In this document: positions 1-8,930 of the stretch, in pieces
How the letters are laid out: each line of letters opens with the position of its first letter
Numbering within the stretch: the first letter of the stretch is position 1
NCBI GenBank assembly: GCA_002388905.1
Contig: DGNJ01000116.1
Location: 8,251-27,037, forward strand
Reading direction: 5' to 3'
Length of the DNA: 18,787 bases
DNA from: Cellvibrionales bacterium UBA4495
GTDB lineage: Bacteria; Pseudomonadota; Gammaproteobacteria; Pseudomonadales; Porticoccaceae
Notes under the pieces: model-generated
Databases searched by the model: none
What the model was told of the DNA's origin: nothing
What the model saw: only the letters and a program-made list of their open reading frames with translations
Position numbers and translations under genes: made by a program

Positions 1-17
1 GCGGTAATGACAGGGTT

Positions 18-791
18 TCAGTTGCGGGCTTGCGCAATCCGGCCGGACACGCGCTCCAGGTCCTCTTCGGTATCGACACCGCCGGGCACCGGCTCGATCG
101 CATCCGCCACGTGAATGCGGTCGCCGTTCCAGAGAAAACGCAACTGTTCGAGGGATTCCAGCATTTCCGGGGGTGCCGGCGGCCAGGATACAAACCGCTT
201 GAGATTGGCAACGCGATAGGCATAGAGACCGATATGGCGCCGGGGGTGAAGCCCGGCGGGCAGGTCGTGGGCTCCGGCCTGGAAGTGGTCCCGTGGCCAC
301 GGGATCGGGGCACGACTGAAATAAAGCGCATAACCCTCCCGATCCGTCACCACCTTGACGATATTGGGGTTGCGGAAATCCTCCGCGGCAATAACGGGCT
401 CACTCAGGGTGGCCACCGCCGCGTCCCCGTGGGCCGCCAGATTGGCCGCCACCTGGTTGATGACCGCCGGGGGAATGAGCGGCTCATCGCCCTGGACGTT
501 GACAACGATATCGTCATCGGCAAAACCACAGGTTTCCGCCACCTCCTGAAGGCGATCGGTGCCGGACTGGTGTTCGGCCGAGGTCATAACGGCCTCGCCG
601 CCAAAGGCGGCCACCGCCCCGGCAATGCGCTCGTCGTCGGTGGCAACGATCACCCGGCGGGCGCCGGCCCGAAGCGCCTGGTCGTAGACGCGCCGGATCA
701 TGGGCTTGCCGGCAATGTCCCGCAAGGGCTTGCCCGGCAGGCGGGTGGATCCGAAACGGGCCGGAATGACTATATGAAAATCGCTGTCCAC
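18..791 (-). CDS. kdsB: 3-deoxy-manno-octulosonate cytidylyltransferase (CMP-Kdo synthetase)
   Basis: This enzyme activates Kdo with CTP to CMP-Kdo, the donor for the inner core of lipopolysaccharide, in the cytoplasm. The 257-residue protein has the usual family length. It opens with the nucleotide-binding motif [13 protein letters not shown] (residues 10-22), has SGTDR near 76-80 and the catalytic NVQGDEP motif at 98-104. The start is a GTG at 789-791. It gives the expected N-terminus directly before the first beta strand, and no better ATG lies nearby. The stop of lpxK lies 3 bases upstream, so this is the last gene of the envelope operon seen here. Many relatives have the small Trm112-like ycaR gene in this gap; it is absent. 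Identification is by family motifs and synteny and is secure. Confidence 0.97.
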   Translation of the reverse strand: MDSDFHIVIPARFGSTRLPGKPLRDIAGKPMIRRVYDQALRAGARRVIVATDDERIAGAVAAFGGEAVMTSAEHQSGTDRLQEVAETCGFADDDIVVNVQGDEPLIPPAVINQVAANLAAHGDAAVATLSEPVIAAEDFRNPNIVKVVTDREGYALYFSRAPIPWPRDHFQAGAHDLPAGLHPRRHIGLYAYRVANLKRFVSWPPAPPEMLESLEQLRFLWNGDRIHVADAIEPVPGGVDTEEDLERVSGRIAQARN

Positions 792-794
792 TGC

Positions 795-1778
795 TTACAC
801 CAATCGGTCTATGGCATCCACCAGGGCCTCCAGGCCATTGTCCTCAAGCCTGGCGGCAACGTCCAGGACCCAGGCGTCGCATTCGGGGAAATCCCGGCAT
901 TTTACCGCATCCTTGCCGGTGAGGATCACCGGCCGGTCATCGCCAAAGCGCAAGTCTTCCGGCGAAAAATTGTGGTGGTCCGGGAAGGAATGCAGGCGCA
1001 CCGACAACCCCAGTGCCGCGAGCGTCCGGGCAAATCGCGCCGGATTGCCAATACCGGCCACCGCATGCACCGAGCCGGAACCGGGCGGATCCCTGGCATC
1101 CCGCCGTCCGCCATCGACCAGGTGCCGGAACCCCAGGGGCTGAAAAATCATCCGGTATTGCCGGGGGTGGTTGACGACGAGATTGCCGCCGTTGACCACC
1201 ACAAATGCCGCTTCCCGAAGACGCCGTGCCGGCTCCCGTAATGGCCCGGCAGGGAGGCAAAGCCCGTTGCCGAGGCCCCTCTCCCCGTCCACCACCACGA
1301 TTTCCATATCCCGGGGCAGGCGGTAGTGCTGGAGCCCGTCATCGCTGAGGATCAGGTCGCAACGGCTCGATGCCAGCAGGTGGCGGGCAGCCCCGAGCCG
1401 GTCCGGGTCCACCACGACCGGGCAACCGCAACTGGTGGCGATCAGCAGCGGCTCGTCGCCGCACTCCGAGGGATCGCTGTTCTCGGTGACCTCAAGGGGG
1501 TAGTCCCGCGCCCTGCCGCCGTAGCCGCGGCTGATGACGCCGGGGTTGAATCCGCGCGCCTGCAGGGCCTTGACCAGGGCGATAATCAGCGGCGTTTTGC
1601 CGGTTCCGCCAACGGTAACATTGCCGACCACCACGACCGGCGCCGGCAGCGACGATGGCCGCCGGGATTCCAGGTAATGGCGCCGCAGCGCCGCCAGCGC
1701 GCAAAACAGCCACGACAACGGCAACAGCAGTCGCGACCAGCTGCCGGGTTTGTACCAGGCGCGTTCCAGTGCGGTCAT
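795..1778 (-). CDS. lpxK: Tetraacyldisaccharide 4'-kinase
   Basis: LpxK phosphorylates the 4' position of the tetraacyldisaccharide 1-phosphate to give lipid IVA, at the inner face of the cytoplasmic membrane. The 327-residue protein has a hydrophobic N-terminal stretch (about 17-30) that would sit in the membrane. An unusual P-loop, GNVTVGGTGKT, lies at 52-62, SRGYGG at 83-88 and the family motif DDGLQHYRLPRD at 146-157. It is followed by VDGERGLGNG and LPAGPLREP, both typical of LpxK. The ATG overlaps the msbA stop as ATGA, so translation is likely coupled. The substrate is next modified by the Kdo transferase that uses the product of the downstream kdsB, which explains the grouping. Confidence is high. 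Confidence 0.97.
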   Translation of the reverse strand: MTALERAWYKPGSWSRLLLPLSWLFCALAALRRHYLESRRPSSLPAPVVVVGNVTVGGTGKTPLIIALVKALQARGFNPGVISRGYGGRARDYPLEVTENSDPSECGDEPLLIATSCGCPVVVDPDRLGAARHLLASSRCDLILSDDGLQHYRLPRDMEIVVVDGERGLGNGLCLPAGPLREPARRLREAAFVVVNGGNLVVNHPRQYRMIFQPLGFRHLVDGGRRDARDPPGSGSVHAVAGIGNPARFARTLAALGLSVRLHSFPDHHNFSPEDLRFGDDRPVILTGKDAVKCRDFPECDAWVLDVAARLEDNGLEALVDAIDRLV

Positions 1779-3643
1779 GACGGGACTTCGGACTCCCCCG
1801 TAAACTGTTTCCGATAGAGCTGGGCGTAGCGGCCGCCGGCTGCGAGTAACTCGGTGTGAGAGCCCTGCTCCACGACCCGGCCCTTCTCCAGCACAAGGAT
1901 GCGATCGGCATTTTCCACGGTGCTCAACCGGTGGGCGATAACGAAGGTGGTACGCCCGCGCATGGCCACTTCCAGGGCGGCCTGGATGTGAGCCTCGGAC
2001 TCCGTATCCAGTGCCGAGGTGGCTTCGTCGAGAATCAGTACAGGGGCGTCCTTGAGTAGCGCCCGGGCAATCGCCAGGCGCTGCCGCTGACCGCCCGACA
2101 GGAGCACGCCGTCGTCGCCGATGGGGGTATCAAAACCCCGGTCCATGGCCTCGATAAAATCCAGCGCGTGAGCCGCCCGGGCGGCCTCCCGGACCTCGTC
2201 CGGCGTCTTGTTGACCAACTCGCCGTAGGCAATATTGTTATAGACGGTATCGTTGAACAGGGTAACGTTCTGACTGACCAGGGAGATATGGCTGCGCAGG
2301 TTTCTCAGGCTGTAATCGCTGACTTCAACGTCGTCGAGCAAAATGCGGCCGTCCTGGTAGTTGTAGAAGCGGGGAATCAGGCTCACCAGGGTACTCTTGC
2401 CGCTGCCGGACGAGCCTACCAGAGCCACGGTTTCGCCAGCCGCCACCGAAAAACTGACATCATCCAGGGCGGCCACCCGCTGGCTGCCGTAGCGGAAGGA
2501 GACATGATCGAAGGTGACCCGGCCCGCCACCCGCTGCGCCTCGAAGGTGCCCTCGTCTCTCTCCTCCTGCCGATCCATTGTTTCGAACAGCACCGAGGCG
2601 GCGGCAATGCCCCGCTGGATGGTACTGTTGGTCTGGGTCAGCTGGCGCAGGGGTTTGGCGAGCAGGCCCGCGGTCAGCAGGAACTTGGTGAAGCCGCCGG
2701 TACTCATGGTCCCGAGGATTTCCGGAACCATGGCCATCCAGATCAGCACAGCCATGGCGGCGGCCACCAGGATCTGGACAATGGGGCTGCTGGCGCCCTC
2801 GGTCATGGCCAGCTTCAGGCTCTGTTTGCGATTCCTGCGGCTGGCGTCGAACATGCGTCCTATCTCGTAATCTTCGCCACCGAACAGCCGCATTTCGCGA
2901 TAGCCCGAAACGGCCTCGCTGGAAACCTGGGTCACATCGCCCATGGCATTCTGGATGCGCTTGCTGAGCCGTCGGAAACGCTTGCTGACAAAGCCCACGA
3001 TCAACGCGATAACCGGCATCACCGCAAAAAAGATCAGCGCCAGCCGCCAATTGAGAATAAACAGGTAGACCAGCAGGCCGATCACCAGGGACCCCTCCCG
3101 GATAATGACCTTGAGGGCGCTGGTGGTGGCACCCATAACCTGTTGGACGTGAAAGGTCAGTTGCGCCACCAGGTGCCCGGATGCCTGTTCGTCGAAATAA
3201 GTGCTGGGCATGCGCGTGTATTTCTCGAAAATTTCCCGCCGCAACCGGTCGACGATGGACTGGGAAATATAGCTCATGCCGTAGTTCCCGATCAGGAAGC
3301 CGAGCCCCCGCACCAGGGCGATGCCAACCATCATTACCGGAATGACCACACGGCTCTGGCTGAGAATATCGCCCTCGCTGACCATCAGTTCCGCCAGCCT
3401 GGCGGTGACCCCGCGATCGATATTCTGGATATCCATGGGCAGGTCGCCGGCGGACTCGCCGGTAATCACCGTGAGCACGTTGACCAGGTAGCCGGTGAGA
3501 TCGACGAAGGCGATCTCCATGGCCGAGAACATCCACAGCCCGAGAATACTGGCGATAAAAATCAGCCAGTAGGGCTTCAGGTAGGCCAGTAACCGCAGGT
3601 AAATGGCCAGGTTCGATGTCGAAGAGGTAAATGGCTTCGCCAT
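1775..3643 (-). CDS. msbA: Lipid A export ABC transporter, ATP-binding/permease protein
   Basis: MsbA is a homodimeric half-transporter that flips core-lipid A across the inner membrane. The 622-residue protein has an N-terminal six-helix ABC membrane domain (about 20-340) and a C-terminal ATPase domain. Walker A GSSGSGKST is at 410-418, the Q-loop SQN at 457-459, the signature LSGGQ at 515-519, Walker B VLILDE at 535-540 and the switch histidine at H571. It is about 40 residues longer than E. coli MsbA. Most of the excess falls between TM1 and TM2 (about 60-98), in the first periplasmic loop. The ATG shares one base with the exbD stop (TGATG), and the stop overlaps lpxK. A generic multidrug half-transporter is the alternative, but position beside lpxK favours MsbA. 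Confidence 0.94.
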   Translation of the reverse strand: MAKPFTSSTSNLAIYLRLLAYLKPYWLIFIASILGLWMFSAMEIAFVDLTGYLVNVLTVITGESAGDLPMDIQNIDRGVTARLAELMVSEGDILSQSRVVIPVMMVGIALVRGLGFLIGNYGMSYISQSIVDRLRREIFEKYTRMPSTYFDEQASGHLVAQLTFHVQQVMGATTSALKVIIREGSLVIGLLVYLFILNWRLALIFFAVMPVIALIVGFVSKRFRRLSKRIQNAMGDVTQVSSEAVSGYREMRLFGGEDYEIGRMFDASRRNRKQSLKLAMTEGASSPIVQILVAAAMAVLIWMAMVPEILGTMSTGGFTKFLLTAGLLAKPLRQLTQTNSTIQRGIAAASVLFETMDRQEERDEGTFEAQRVAGRVTFDHVSFRYGSQRVAALDDVSFSVAAGETVALVGSSGSGKSTLVSLIPRFYNYQDGRILLDDVEVSDYSLRNLRSHISLVSQNVTLFNDTVYNNIAYGELVNKTPDEVREAARAAHALDFIEAMDRGFDTPIGDDGVLLSGGQRQRLAIARALLKDAPVLILDEATSALDTESEAHIQAALEVAMRGRTTFVIAHRLSTVENADRILVLEKGRVVEQGSHTELLAAGGRYAQLYRKQFTGESEVPS

Positions 3644-4071
3644 CAGGGCTTGGTCTCCCGGGGCTCCTGGGTAGTAATGGACAGGTGCACAAAACCACTG
3701 CGCCCGGCGGCATCCATGGCCGTTACCACGGCCTGGTGGGTCGCCTCGGCGTCGGCGGTGATAATCAGCGGCATCGATTTGTCGCCACCGGCAACCCGCT
3801 CCAGTGCCGCCATCAGTGTTTCCGCCCTGCGATTGACCAGGGCCTTGCCGTTGACCGAGTAAGTGCCGTCTTTCGCCACCACCACCTCGATGGTTTCGGG
3901 TTCCGCTTCCGTCGCCCTTTCGCCGCTGGCCTCGGGCAAATCCACCATCAGGCGGGTCTCCCGGGTAAAGGTGGTGGAGACCATGAAAAAGATCAACAGC
4001 AGGAATACCACATCGATAAGTGGTGTCAGGTTAACGCTGTTTTCGGCGCGCTTCTGGCGACGGAACCTCAC
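3643..4071 (-). CDS. exbD: ExbD/TolR-family biopolymer transport protein
   Basis: This is the small energising partner of an ExbB-type proton channel, with a short cytoplasmic N-terminus, one transmembrane helix and a periplasmic domain. The 142-residue product shows the family signature: a basic start (RFRRQKR), then NLTPLIDVVFLLLIFFMV, in which the aspartate of PLID is the conserved proton-relay residue. A periplasmic domain with a VNGKAL-type strand follows. The chosen start is GTG at 4069-4071, which overlaps the exbB stop as GTGA. The open frame continues 45 codons further upstream, but that part has no ExbD character and lies inside exbB. No tonB or tolA is seen nearby. The copy belongs to the lipid A-linked exbBD pair found in many gammaproteobacteria, whose exact job is not settled. 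Confidence 0.93.
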   Translation of the reverse strand: MRFRRQKRAENSVNLTPLIDVVFLLLIFFMVSTTFTRETRLMVDLPEASGERATEAEPETIEVVVAKDGTYSVNGKALVNRRAETLMAALERVAGGDKSMPLIITADAEATHQAVVTAMDAAGRSGFVHLSITTQEPRETKP

Positions 4072-4721
4072 GACGCTTGCTTCTCCGCCGGCTTGTCGTC
4101 GATCTGCATGAGCCGGTCTCCGTGGAGGGCATCCACCAGCTTGACCGCCTGGTCCTCCATGACCACCACCAGGGAGTCTATCCGGCGTTCGAAATAACGG
4201 TGGCAAATCAATGCCGGGATGGCAACGCTGAGGCCGGCTGCCGTGGTGATCAGGGCCTCGGAGATGCCGCCGGCGAGTACCGCGGCATTGCCGGTCCCCT
4301 GCAGCATGATGGCGGAAAAGACCTTGATCATACCGATCACGGTGCCCAGCAGCCCCAACAAGGGGGCGATGGCGGCGACGGTGCCTAGGATGGCCAGGTA
4401 ACGCTCCAGGTCGTGGATCACCTGGTTGGCGGCCTCCTCGATACTGTCCTTCATGATATCCCGACCGTGGCCCGCGTTGCTGAGGCCGGCGGCGAGGATC
4501 TTGCCCAGGGGCGACGAATCGCGCAGTTCCTGGATTTTTTGCCGGGTAACCTGGTGACTCTTGAGCCAGCTCCAGACCTGGTGGAGCAGTGCCGGCGGCA
4601 CCACCCGCGCCGGCCTCAGCGCCCAGTAGCGCTCGATGGCAATGGCAATAACGGCGACGGAGCAGGCCAGGATCGGCACCATCAGCCAGCCGCCGGCAAT
4701 CACGAATTCGTACACCCTCAT
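4068..4721 (-). CDS. exbB: ExbB/TolQ/MotA-family proton channel protein
   Basis: The protein is the channel subunit of an ExbB-ExbD motor. It has three transmembrane helices: residues about 8-30 (GGWLMVPILACS start), a second over ILGTVAAIAPLLGLLGTVIGMI, and a third over ALITTAAGLSVAIPALI. These are typical of the family, with the glycine/threonine-rich pore motifs present. The open frame reaches back to 4790, but that part is not ExbB-like. I place the start at the ATG at 4719-4721 (217 residues). A GTG at 4713-4715 is a serious rival, because the GAGGG just upstream is 7 bases from that GTG but only about 1 base from the ATG. It is the first gene of the exbB-exbD-msbA-lpxK-kdsB operon and lies 88 bases downstream of the comEC stop. 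Confidence 0.9.
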   Translation of the reverse strand: MRVYEFVIAGGWLMVPILACSVAVIAIAIERYWALRPARVVPPALLHQVWSWLKSHQVTRQKIQELRDSSPLGKILAAGLSNAGHGRDIMKDSIEEAANQVIHDLERYLAILGTVAAIAPLLGLLGTVIGMIKVFSAIMLQGTGNAAVLAGGISEALITTAAGLSVAIPALICHRYFERRIDSLVVVMEDQAVKLVDALHGDRLMQIDDKPAEKQAS

Positions 4722-4757
4722 CCCTCGCGTTGTTTTATCGCCGCAAACTTTAACACA

Positions 4758-4785
4758 AACCGGTCCACCCCTTGGTCGACCGGTT
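4758..4785 (-). terminator. Possible terminator hairpin between comEC and exbB
   Basis: On the minus strand, AACCGGTC pairs with GACCGGTT 12 bases later. The loop can pair three further bases (ACC/GGT) beyond a single G-G mismatch. A weak T-rich tail (TGTGTTAAAGTTT) follows. It lies 24 bases after the comEC stop and before exbB, where a terminator would separate comEC from the envelope operon. The T-tract is interrupted, so it could instead be partial attenuation or an operator for exbB. Confidence 0.4.
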
Positions 4786-4809
4786 AACACCGTGCGCCAC
4801 CATTGAGGC

Positions 4810-7089
4810 TCAATGCCAGTAACGGCGATAGCGACGGCGGTATTCCCGCATCACAGGGCCCTGGTCGCCCTCCCAGGTGAACGTAATCGCGCCGCTTTTC
4901 GCGGTGGACCAGGGCCGGCTTCCCTCCGCGCGATATCGGGCCCGCACGGTCTCATGGGGGTGGCCGAAGTGATGATTGAATCCCGCCGAAAACACCACGT
5001 GGGTTGGCGACACTGCCTTTATAAACCCCACGCTGGACGAAGTCTTGCTGCCGTGGTGAGGCGCGATCAGGACATCCACCGGCTTGCGGAGCAAGCCCGC
5101 CCGGACCAGCTCTCGCTCCACAGACGCCTCTATATCGCCGGTCAGGAGAATGCGGCTCCCTCCCCGCTCGACCAGGATGACGCAGGAGCGGTTGTTGTCA
5201 TTGGCGGGGGTCCCGGTACCGGGATGCAGGATACTGAACGTAACGTCCCCCCACTGCCAGCCCTGGCCCGCCTGGCAGCGCTGAGCCCGCCTGTCGCCCG
5301 GAAAGTCCAGCGCCGGTTCGCCGGTTATCACGCGGGAAACGCCGATCTGGTCGAGAAGACCGCTAAGCCCTCCGGCGTGGTCGCTGTCGCCGTGGCTGAC
5401 CACCAGCCGGTCCACCCGGGCGATGCCCAGGTGGCGCAGGTAGGGGGCGACAATGGCGCTGCCGGCATCGAAACGGGGGCTGTAGCGCGGCCCGGGGTCG
5501 TAGACCAGCACCCGTTTCCCGGCCCGGACAACGATGGCCAGACCCTGGCCCACATCGAGCACCGTCAGGGCCAGGTCCGGCGCCGGCGGCGGTGTCGCCA
5601 TGACCAGGGCACCGACGATCACCACGGCCGGCACGCGCAAACCCAGGCCGGCGGGTAACACTACCGCGATAGCCACCAGGGCCACACCCGCCAGGAAGGC
5701 CGGATCAGCGGCCAGTGCCGGTTGCCAGGTCCAGCCCGCCGCCAGGGGTGCCAGCCACTCCAGGAGGTCAGCGGCCCAGTCGAGCTGCCAGGACGCAAAT
5801 TGCCAGGCCAGATGCCGGCCCGCAGGCCACAGTGGTCCCGAAACGATGCCCAGCAGGCAGGCCGGCACCACCGACACGCTGATCCAGGGCACCGCCACCA
5901 GATTGACAACCGGTGCCACCGGGGACACATGCCCCTGATACGCAAGCAGCCCCACGGCGAGGGCGGCGAAGACAACCCACTGGGCTTCCAGCATGCGAAA
6001 CCGGCGGCGGGGCCGGGGCACAAACCAGGCCAGCAGGCCGGCCACCGCCGTGAAAGACAGCCAGAAGCCCGCCCGGGTCGCGGCCAGGGGATCGATAAGG
6101 GCAATGACGGCCAGGGCAAGTGCGAACCCCTGCCAGGGGCTGACCCGACGCCTCAGCAGCGCCGCGCCGAGGACCGTCGCGGTCATCGCCAGCGCCCGCT
6201 GCACGGGCAGGCCGAAGCCGGCAAGGGCGCCATAAAAAACCGCCAGCACCATGGCCGACAGTGCTGCAATGATAGGCGCGGGCACCGTCGAGCCGGCCGC
6301 GGCAGCCAGCCGACCCAGCGCGAACCCCAGTATAAAGCCGAAGCCCGCCACCATGCCGATATGGAGCCCCGAAACAACCAACAGGTGAACCGTGCCAGTG
6401 GCCACCAGTTGCCCCCATACGGAAGCCGGTATCCGGCTGCTGTCGCCGAGCACCAGCGCCGTCATGAAACTTCGCGCCACCGGGGCAACGGGCAATTCAC
6501 CGATGGCCGATGCCAACGTCCATCGCCAGCAATCCAGCAGACAGGGCCCGCCCTGTTCCAGCAGACGGTTTTCCCGGTGATCGCGCACATAGCCGGTGGC
6601 CGAGATACCCTCTCCCAGCAGCCAGCGCTGGTAATCGAAACCACCCGGATTGGCGAATCCACGGGGGGCGCGAAGCCTGACCCGCAATGTCCAGTGCTGG
6701 CCGGGAGCCACTGCCGGGGCGCCGTACCAGCTGATACGCAGGCGACGGAGGGACTGCACCGGGCCCCCATCGATAGCCTGCGCGCTCTCGACGTCGAAAA
6801 GGAACCGAACCCGTCGCGAATTGCGCTCGGGCATCCCTTTTACGGTACCCGTTACCCGGTAATCGGTTTTGTCCAGGGAAACCGGCAGCGTCCCGGCGGT
6901 TTGCATCGCGCCCCACAGGCAACCATACAGGCAGCCCAGGGCAATAGCCGCCGGCACACGGCTTGCCGGAAAGCAGAGACCGGCAATGACCGGGAAAGCG
7001 ACGGCCACCAGCCACTGCCCGTCCGGCAGCGCGGGCCAGAAAGCCACGGAAAAGACACCAAGGGCGAACGCCCAGAGTTTGACCAGCAT
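4810..7089 (-). CDS. comEC: DNA internalisation-related competence protein ComEC/Rec2
   Basis: ComEC is the inner-membrane channel that carries single-stranded DNA into the cytoplasm during natural transformation. The 759-residue protein has a complete gram-negative architecture. N-terminal membrane helices come first, then an OB-fold (DUF4131) region at about 60-180 with the family motif NPGGFDYQRWLL (147-158). The multi-helix Competence domain spans about 205-500 and includes HLLVVSGLHIG (235-245). A C-terminal metallo-beta-lactamase-like domain runs from LDVGQG (511-516), with SHGDSDHAGG at 565-574, GDI at 651-653 and HHGS at 678-681. The ATG has an AGGGA ribosome site 7 bases upstream. 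It is encoded alone, with a possible promoter at 7118-7123. The gene looks intact and so potentially functional; no other competence gene is in the window. Confidence 0.95.
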   Translation of the reverse strand: MLVKLWAFALGVFSVAFWPALPDGQWLVAVAFPVIAGLCFPASRVPAAIALGCLYGCLWGAMQTAGTLPVSLDKTDYRVTGTVKGMPERNSRRVRFLFDVESAQAIDGGPVQSLRRLRISWYGAPAVAPGQHWTLRVRLRAPRGFANPGGFDYQRWLLGEGISATGYVRDHRENRLLEQGGPCLLDCWRWTLASAIGELPVAPVARSFMTALVLGDSSRIPASVWGQLVATGTVHLLVVSGLHIGMVAGFGFILGFALGRLAAAAGSTVPAPIIAALSAMVLAVFYGALAGFGLPVQRALAMTATVLGAALLRRRVSPWQGFALALAVIALIDPLAATRAGFWLSFTAVAGLLAWFVPRPRRRFRMLEAQWVVFAALAVGLLAYQGHVSPVAPVVNLVAVPWISVSVVPACLLGIVSGPLWPAGRHLAWQFASWQLDWAADLLEWLAPLAAGWTWQPALAADPAFLAGVALVAIAVVLPAGLGLRVPAVVIVGALVMATPPPAPDLALTVLDVGQGLAIVVRAGKRVLVYDPGPRYSPRFDAGSAIVAPYLRHLGIARVDRLVVSHGDSDHAGGLSGLLDQIGVSRVITGEPALDFPGDRRAQRCQAGQGWQWGDVTFSILHPGTGTPANDNNRSCVILVERGGSRILLTGDIEASVERELVRAGLLRKPVDVLIAPHHGSKTSSSVGFIKAVSPTHVVFSAGFNHHFGHPHETVRARYRAEGSRPWSTAKSGAITFTWEGDQGPVMREYRRRYRRYWH

Positions 7090-7117
7090 CGCGACGTCCC
7101 TGTCTGATTGCCGGTGC

Positions 7118-7123
7118 AGTATA
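7118..7123 (-). promoter_or_regulatory. comEC: Possible -10 element of a comEC promoter
   Basis: The minus strand reads TATACT here, one base from the TATAAT consensus. It would start transcription near 7111, about 22 bases before the comEC ATG, with an AGGGA ribosome site in between. The best -35 candidate (TTGGTC) lies 19 bases upstream and is poor. The call therefore rests mainly on the -10 box and its placement. Confidence 0.35.
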
Positions 7124-7159
7124 AGCCGGGACTACCGCGGCTGACCAACAAAGCGCCGT

Positions 7160-8917
7160 TCATGCGGAAGCCGGCCGGTTCCCGGCCTTGTCGTCACCAT
7201 CCTCCCACTGGTTGATAGTGGCGACCGCCTGGTGCTGACTGAGAAACACCTGCCCGGTCAGGTGGCTCAGGAAGTCGGTCTTCTCAAGGGTATCCATGAC
7301 CGGCCCCTTGACCTCCGACAGATGCAAACGAATGTCCTGGTCCCGCAGGTTATCGTTGATGGCTTCCAGGGCTTCCAGGGCACTCATGTCGATTTCGTTG
7401 ACGGCGGTACACATGAGCACCACATGGCGTAACTCGGGGCGCTCCGCGACCAGCGAGAGTATGCAGTCTTCCAGATAGGAGGCGTTGGCAAAATAGAGAC
7501 TTTCGTCCACCCGCACCGAGAGGGTGTGGGGCCGGGTAAGGACCCGGTGGCGTTCCACATTGCGAAAATGCTCGGTACCCGGAACCTGGCCGATGACAGC
7601 GATATGGGGCCTGGATGTCTTGTAAAGGTGCATGGCCAGGGAGGCGGCGACCCCGCAGATGACGCCGGCTTCCACCCCGAGAACCAGAGTCACCCCCAGG
7701 GTGGCGGTGACAGCGATAAATTCCGACAGAGAATAGCGCCAGGCGCGCCCGAGGATGGAAAGATCCACCAGGGACAATACGGCAACAATAATGGTCGCCG
7801 CCAGAGTCGCCTTGGGCAGGTAGGCCAGAAACGGCGTCAGAAACATGGCTGCCAGGGCGATACCGGCGGCCGTCAACAGGCTCGACGCCTGGGTTTGGGC
7901 GCCCGCGTCGAAATTCACCACCGAGCGCGAGAAGCCGCCGGTGACAGGAAAACCTGAGGAGACCCCGGCGGCCAGGTTGGCGGCGCCCAGGCCGATCAAC
8001 TCCTGGTTGGGATCGATGCGCTGGCGCCGTTTCGCCGCCAGGGTATGGCCCACGGATACCGATTCCACGAAACCGATGATGGCAATGAGTACCGCCGGTA
8101 TTACCAGGTCGGGCCAGGGCACGGCGCCAAAGTCGGGAAGCCCCGGAGCCGGCAGCCCCGTGGGCACATCACCCACCAGCGCCACGCCCTTTTCGCCCAG
8201 GTCGAGCCACCAGGCGCAAAGAATGGTGACCACCACCGCCACCACCGGTCCGGCCTTGGCGGCAATAGCGGCGACATCCCGGCCAACCCCGAGGCCCATC
8301 AGCAACTTCTTGAGGCCAGTGCGGCTCCAGAGCAGAAAGGCCATGGCGCCGATCCCGATCACCACTGTGGGCAGGTTGGTGTCCGGTAACTGTCCGGCCA
8401 TGGCCACCAGCTGCGCGTAGAGGGATTCACCCTGCCCGCTGATACCCAGGATATGTTTCAACTGGCTCACCGCAATCAGGATACCGGAGGCCGTGATAAA
8501 GCCGCTGATAACCGGATGCGAAAGGAAGTTGGCGAGAAAGCCCAGCCGCAACAGTCCCGCCATGACCAGGAATGCGCCGGACAGAAAGGCCAACAGGATA
8601 GCCGCCACCACGGCCTGGGCAGTGCCCGGCGCCGCCACCTGACCCACCGCCGCCGCGGTCATCAGAGAGACCACCGCCACCGGGCCAACGGACAGGGTGC
8701 GACTGGTGCCGAACAGGGCGTAGGCGGCCAGGGGCAGGATACTGGCGTAGAGCCCCATCTCGGCGGGCAGACCGGCCAGCAGTGCATAAGCCAGGGACTG
8801 GGGAATCAGCATGATGGTGACGATGACCGCCGCCAGCAGGTCGCTGATTGCGTACGACCGGCGATATGTTCCAGCCCAGCTCAGGATGGGCAGATACCGC
8901 CTCAGATGGTGGAACAC
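7160..8917 (-). CDS. SulP-family inorganic anion transporter with STAS domain
   Basis: This is a SulP (SLC26-type) membrane carrier for sulfate or a related anion. The 585-residue protein has the multi-helix transport domain at about 25-435, opening with the family signature region MLIPQSLAYALLAGLPAEMGLYASILP-like (36-62, quoted in part). A cytoplasmic STAS domain follows (about 445-560), with the usual phosphorylation-loop segment NEIDMSALEALE. The start is a GTG at 8915-8917, preceded by a run of seven G on the coding strand that serves as ribosome site. It lies 13 bases after the SQR fusion stop, so it is the last gene of the sulfide operon. The substrate cannot be read from sequence. In this context efflux of the sulfite/sulfate made upstream, or anion exchange, is an inference. 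Confidence 0.9.
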   Translation of the reverse strand: MFHHLRRYLPILSWAGTYRRSYAISDLLAAVIVTIMLIPQSLAYALLAGLPAEMGLYASILPLAAYALFGTSRTLSVGPVAVVSLMTAAAVGQVAAPGTAQAVVAAILLAFLSGAFLVMAGLLRLGFLANFLSHPVISGFITASGILIAVSQLKHILGISGQGESLYAQLVAMAGQLPDTNLPTVVIGIGAMAFLLWSRTGLKKLLMGLGVGRDVAAIAAKAGPVVAVVVTILCAWWLDLGEKGVALVGDVPTGLPAPGLPDFGAVPWPDLVIPAVLIAIIGFVESVSVGHTLAAKRRQRIDPNQELIGLGAANLAAGVSSGFPVTGGFSRSVVNFDAGAQTQASSLLTAAGIALAAMFLTPFLAYLPKATLAATIIVAVLSLVDLSILGRAWRYSLSEFIAVTATLGVTLVLGVEAGVICGVAASLAMHLYKTSRPHIAVIGQVPGTEHFRNVERHRVLTRPHTLSVRVDESLYFANASYLEDCILSLVAERPELRHVVLMCTAVNEIDMSALEALEAINDNLRDQDIRLHLSEVKGPVMDTLEKTDFLSHLTGQVFLSQHQAVATINQWEDGDDKAGNRPASA

Positions 8918-8930
8918 AGGCGTCCCCCCC

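Noticed and set aside
30..1241. 403-codon plus-strand open frame opposite kdsB and lpxK
   Set aside because: It is antisense to two certain genes, with composition typical of a GC-rich shadow and no family motif.
2168..3592. 474-codon plus-strand open frame opposite msbA
   Set aside because: It is antisense to a complete msbA with all ABC motifs; the translation is His/Gln/Gly-rich without domains.
4072..4206. 45-codon upstream extension of exbD
   Set aside because: It lies inside exbB and is a Gly/Pro-rich shadow. The GTGA overlap at 4068-4071 gives a normal ExbD N-terminus.
5722..7107. 461-codon plus-strand open frame opposite comEC
   Set aside because: It is low-complexity Arg/Gln/Gly/His-rich translation opposite an intact comEC, a shadow frame.
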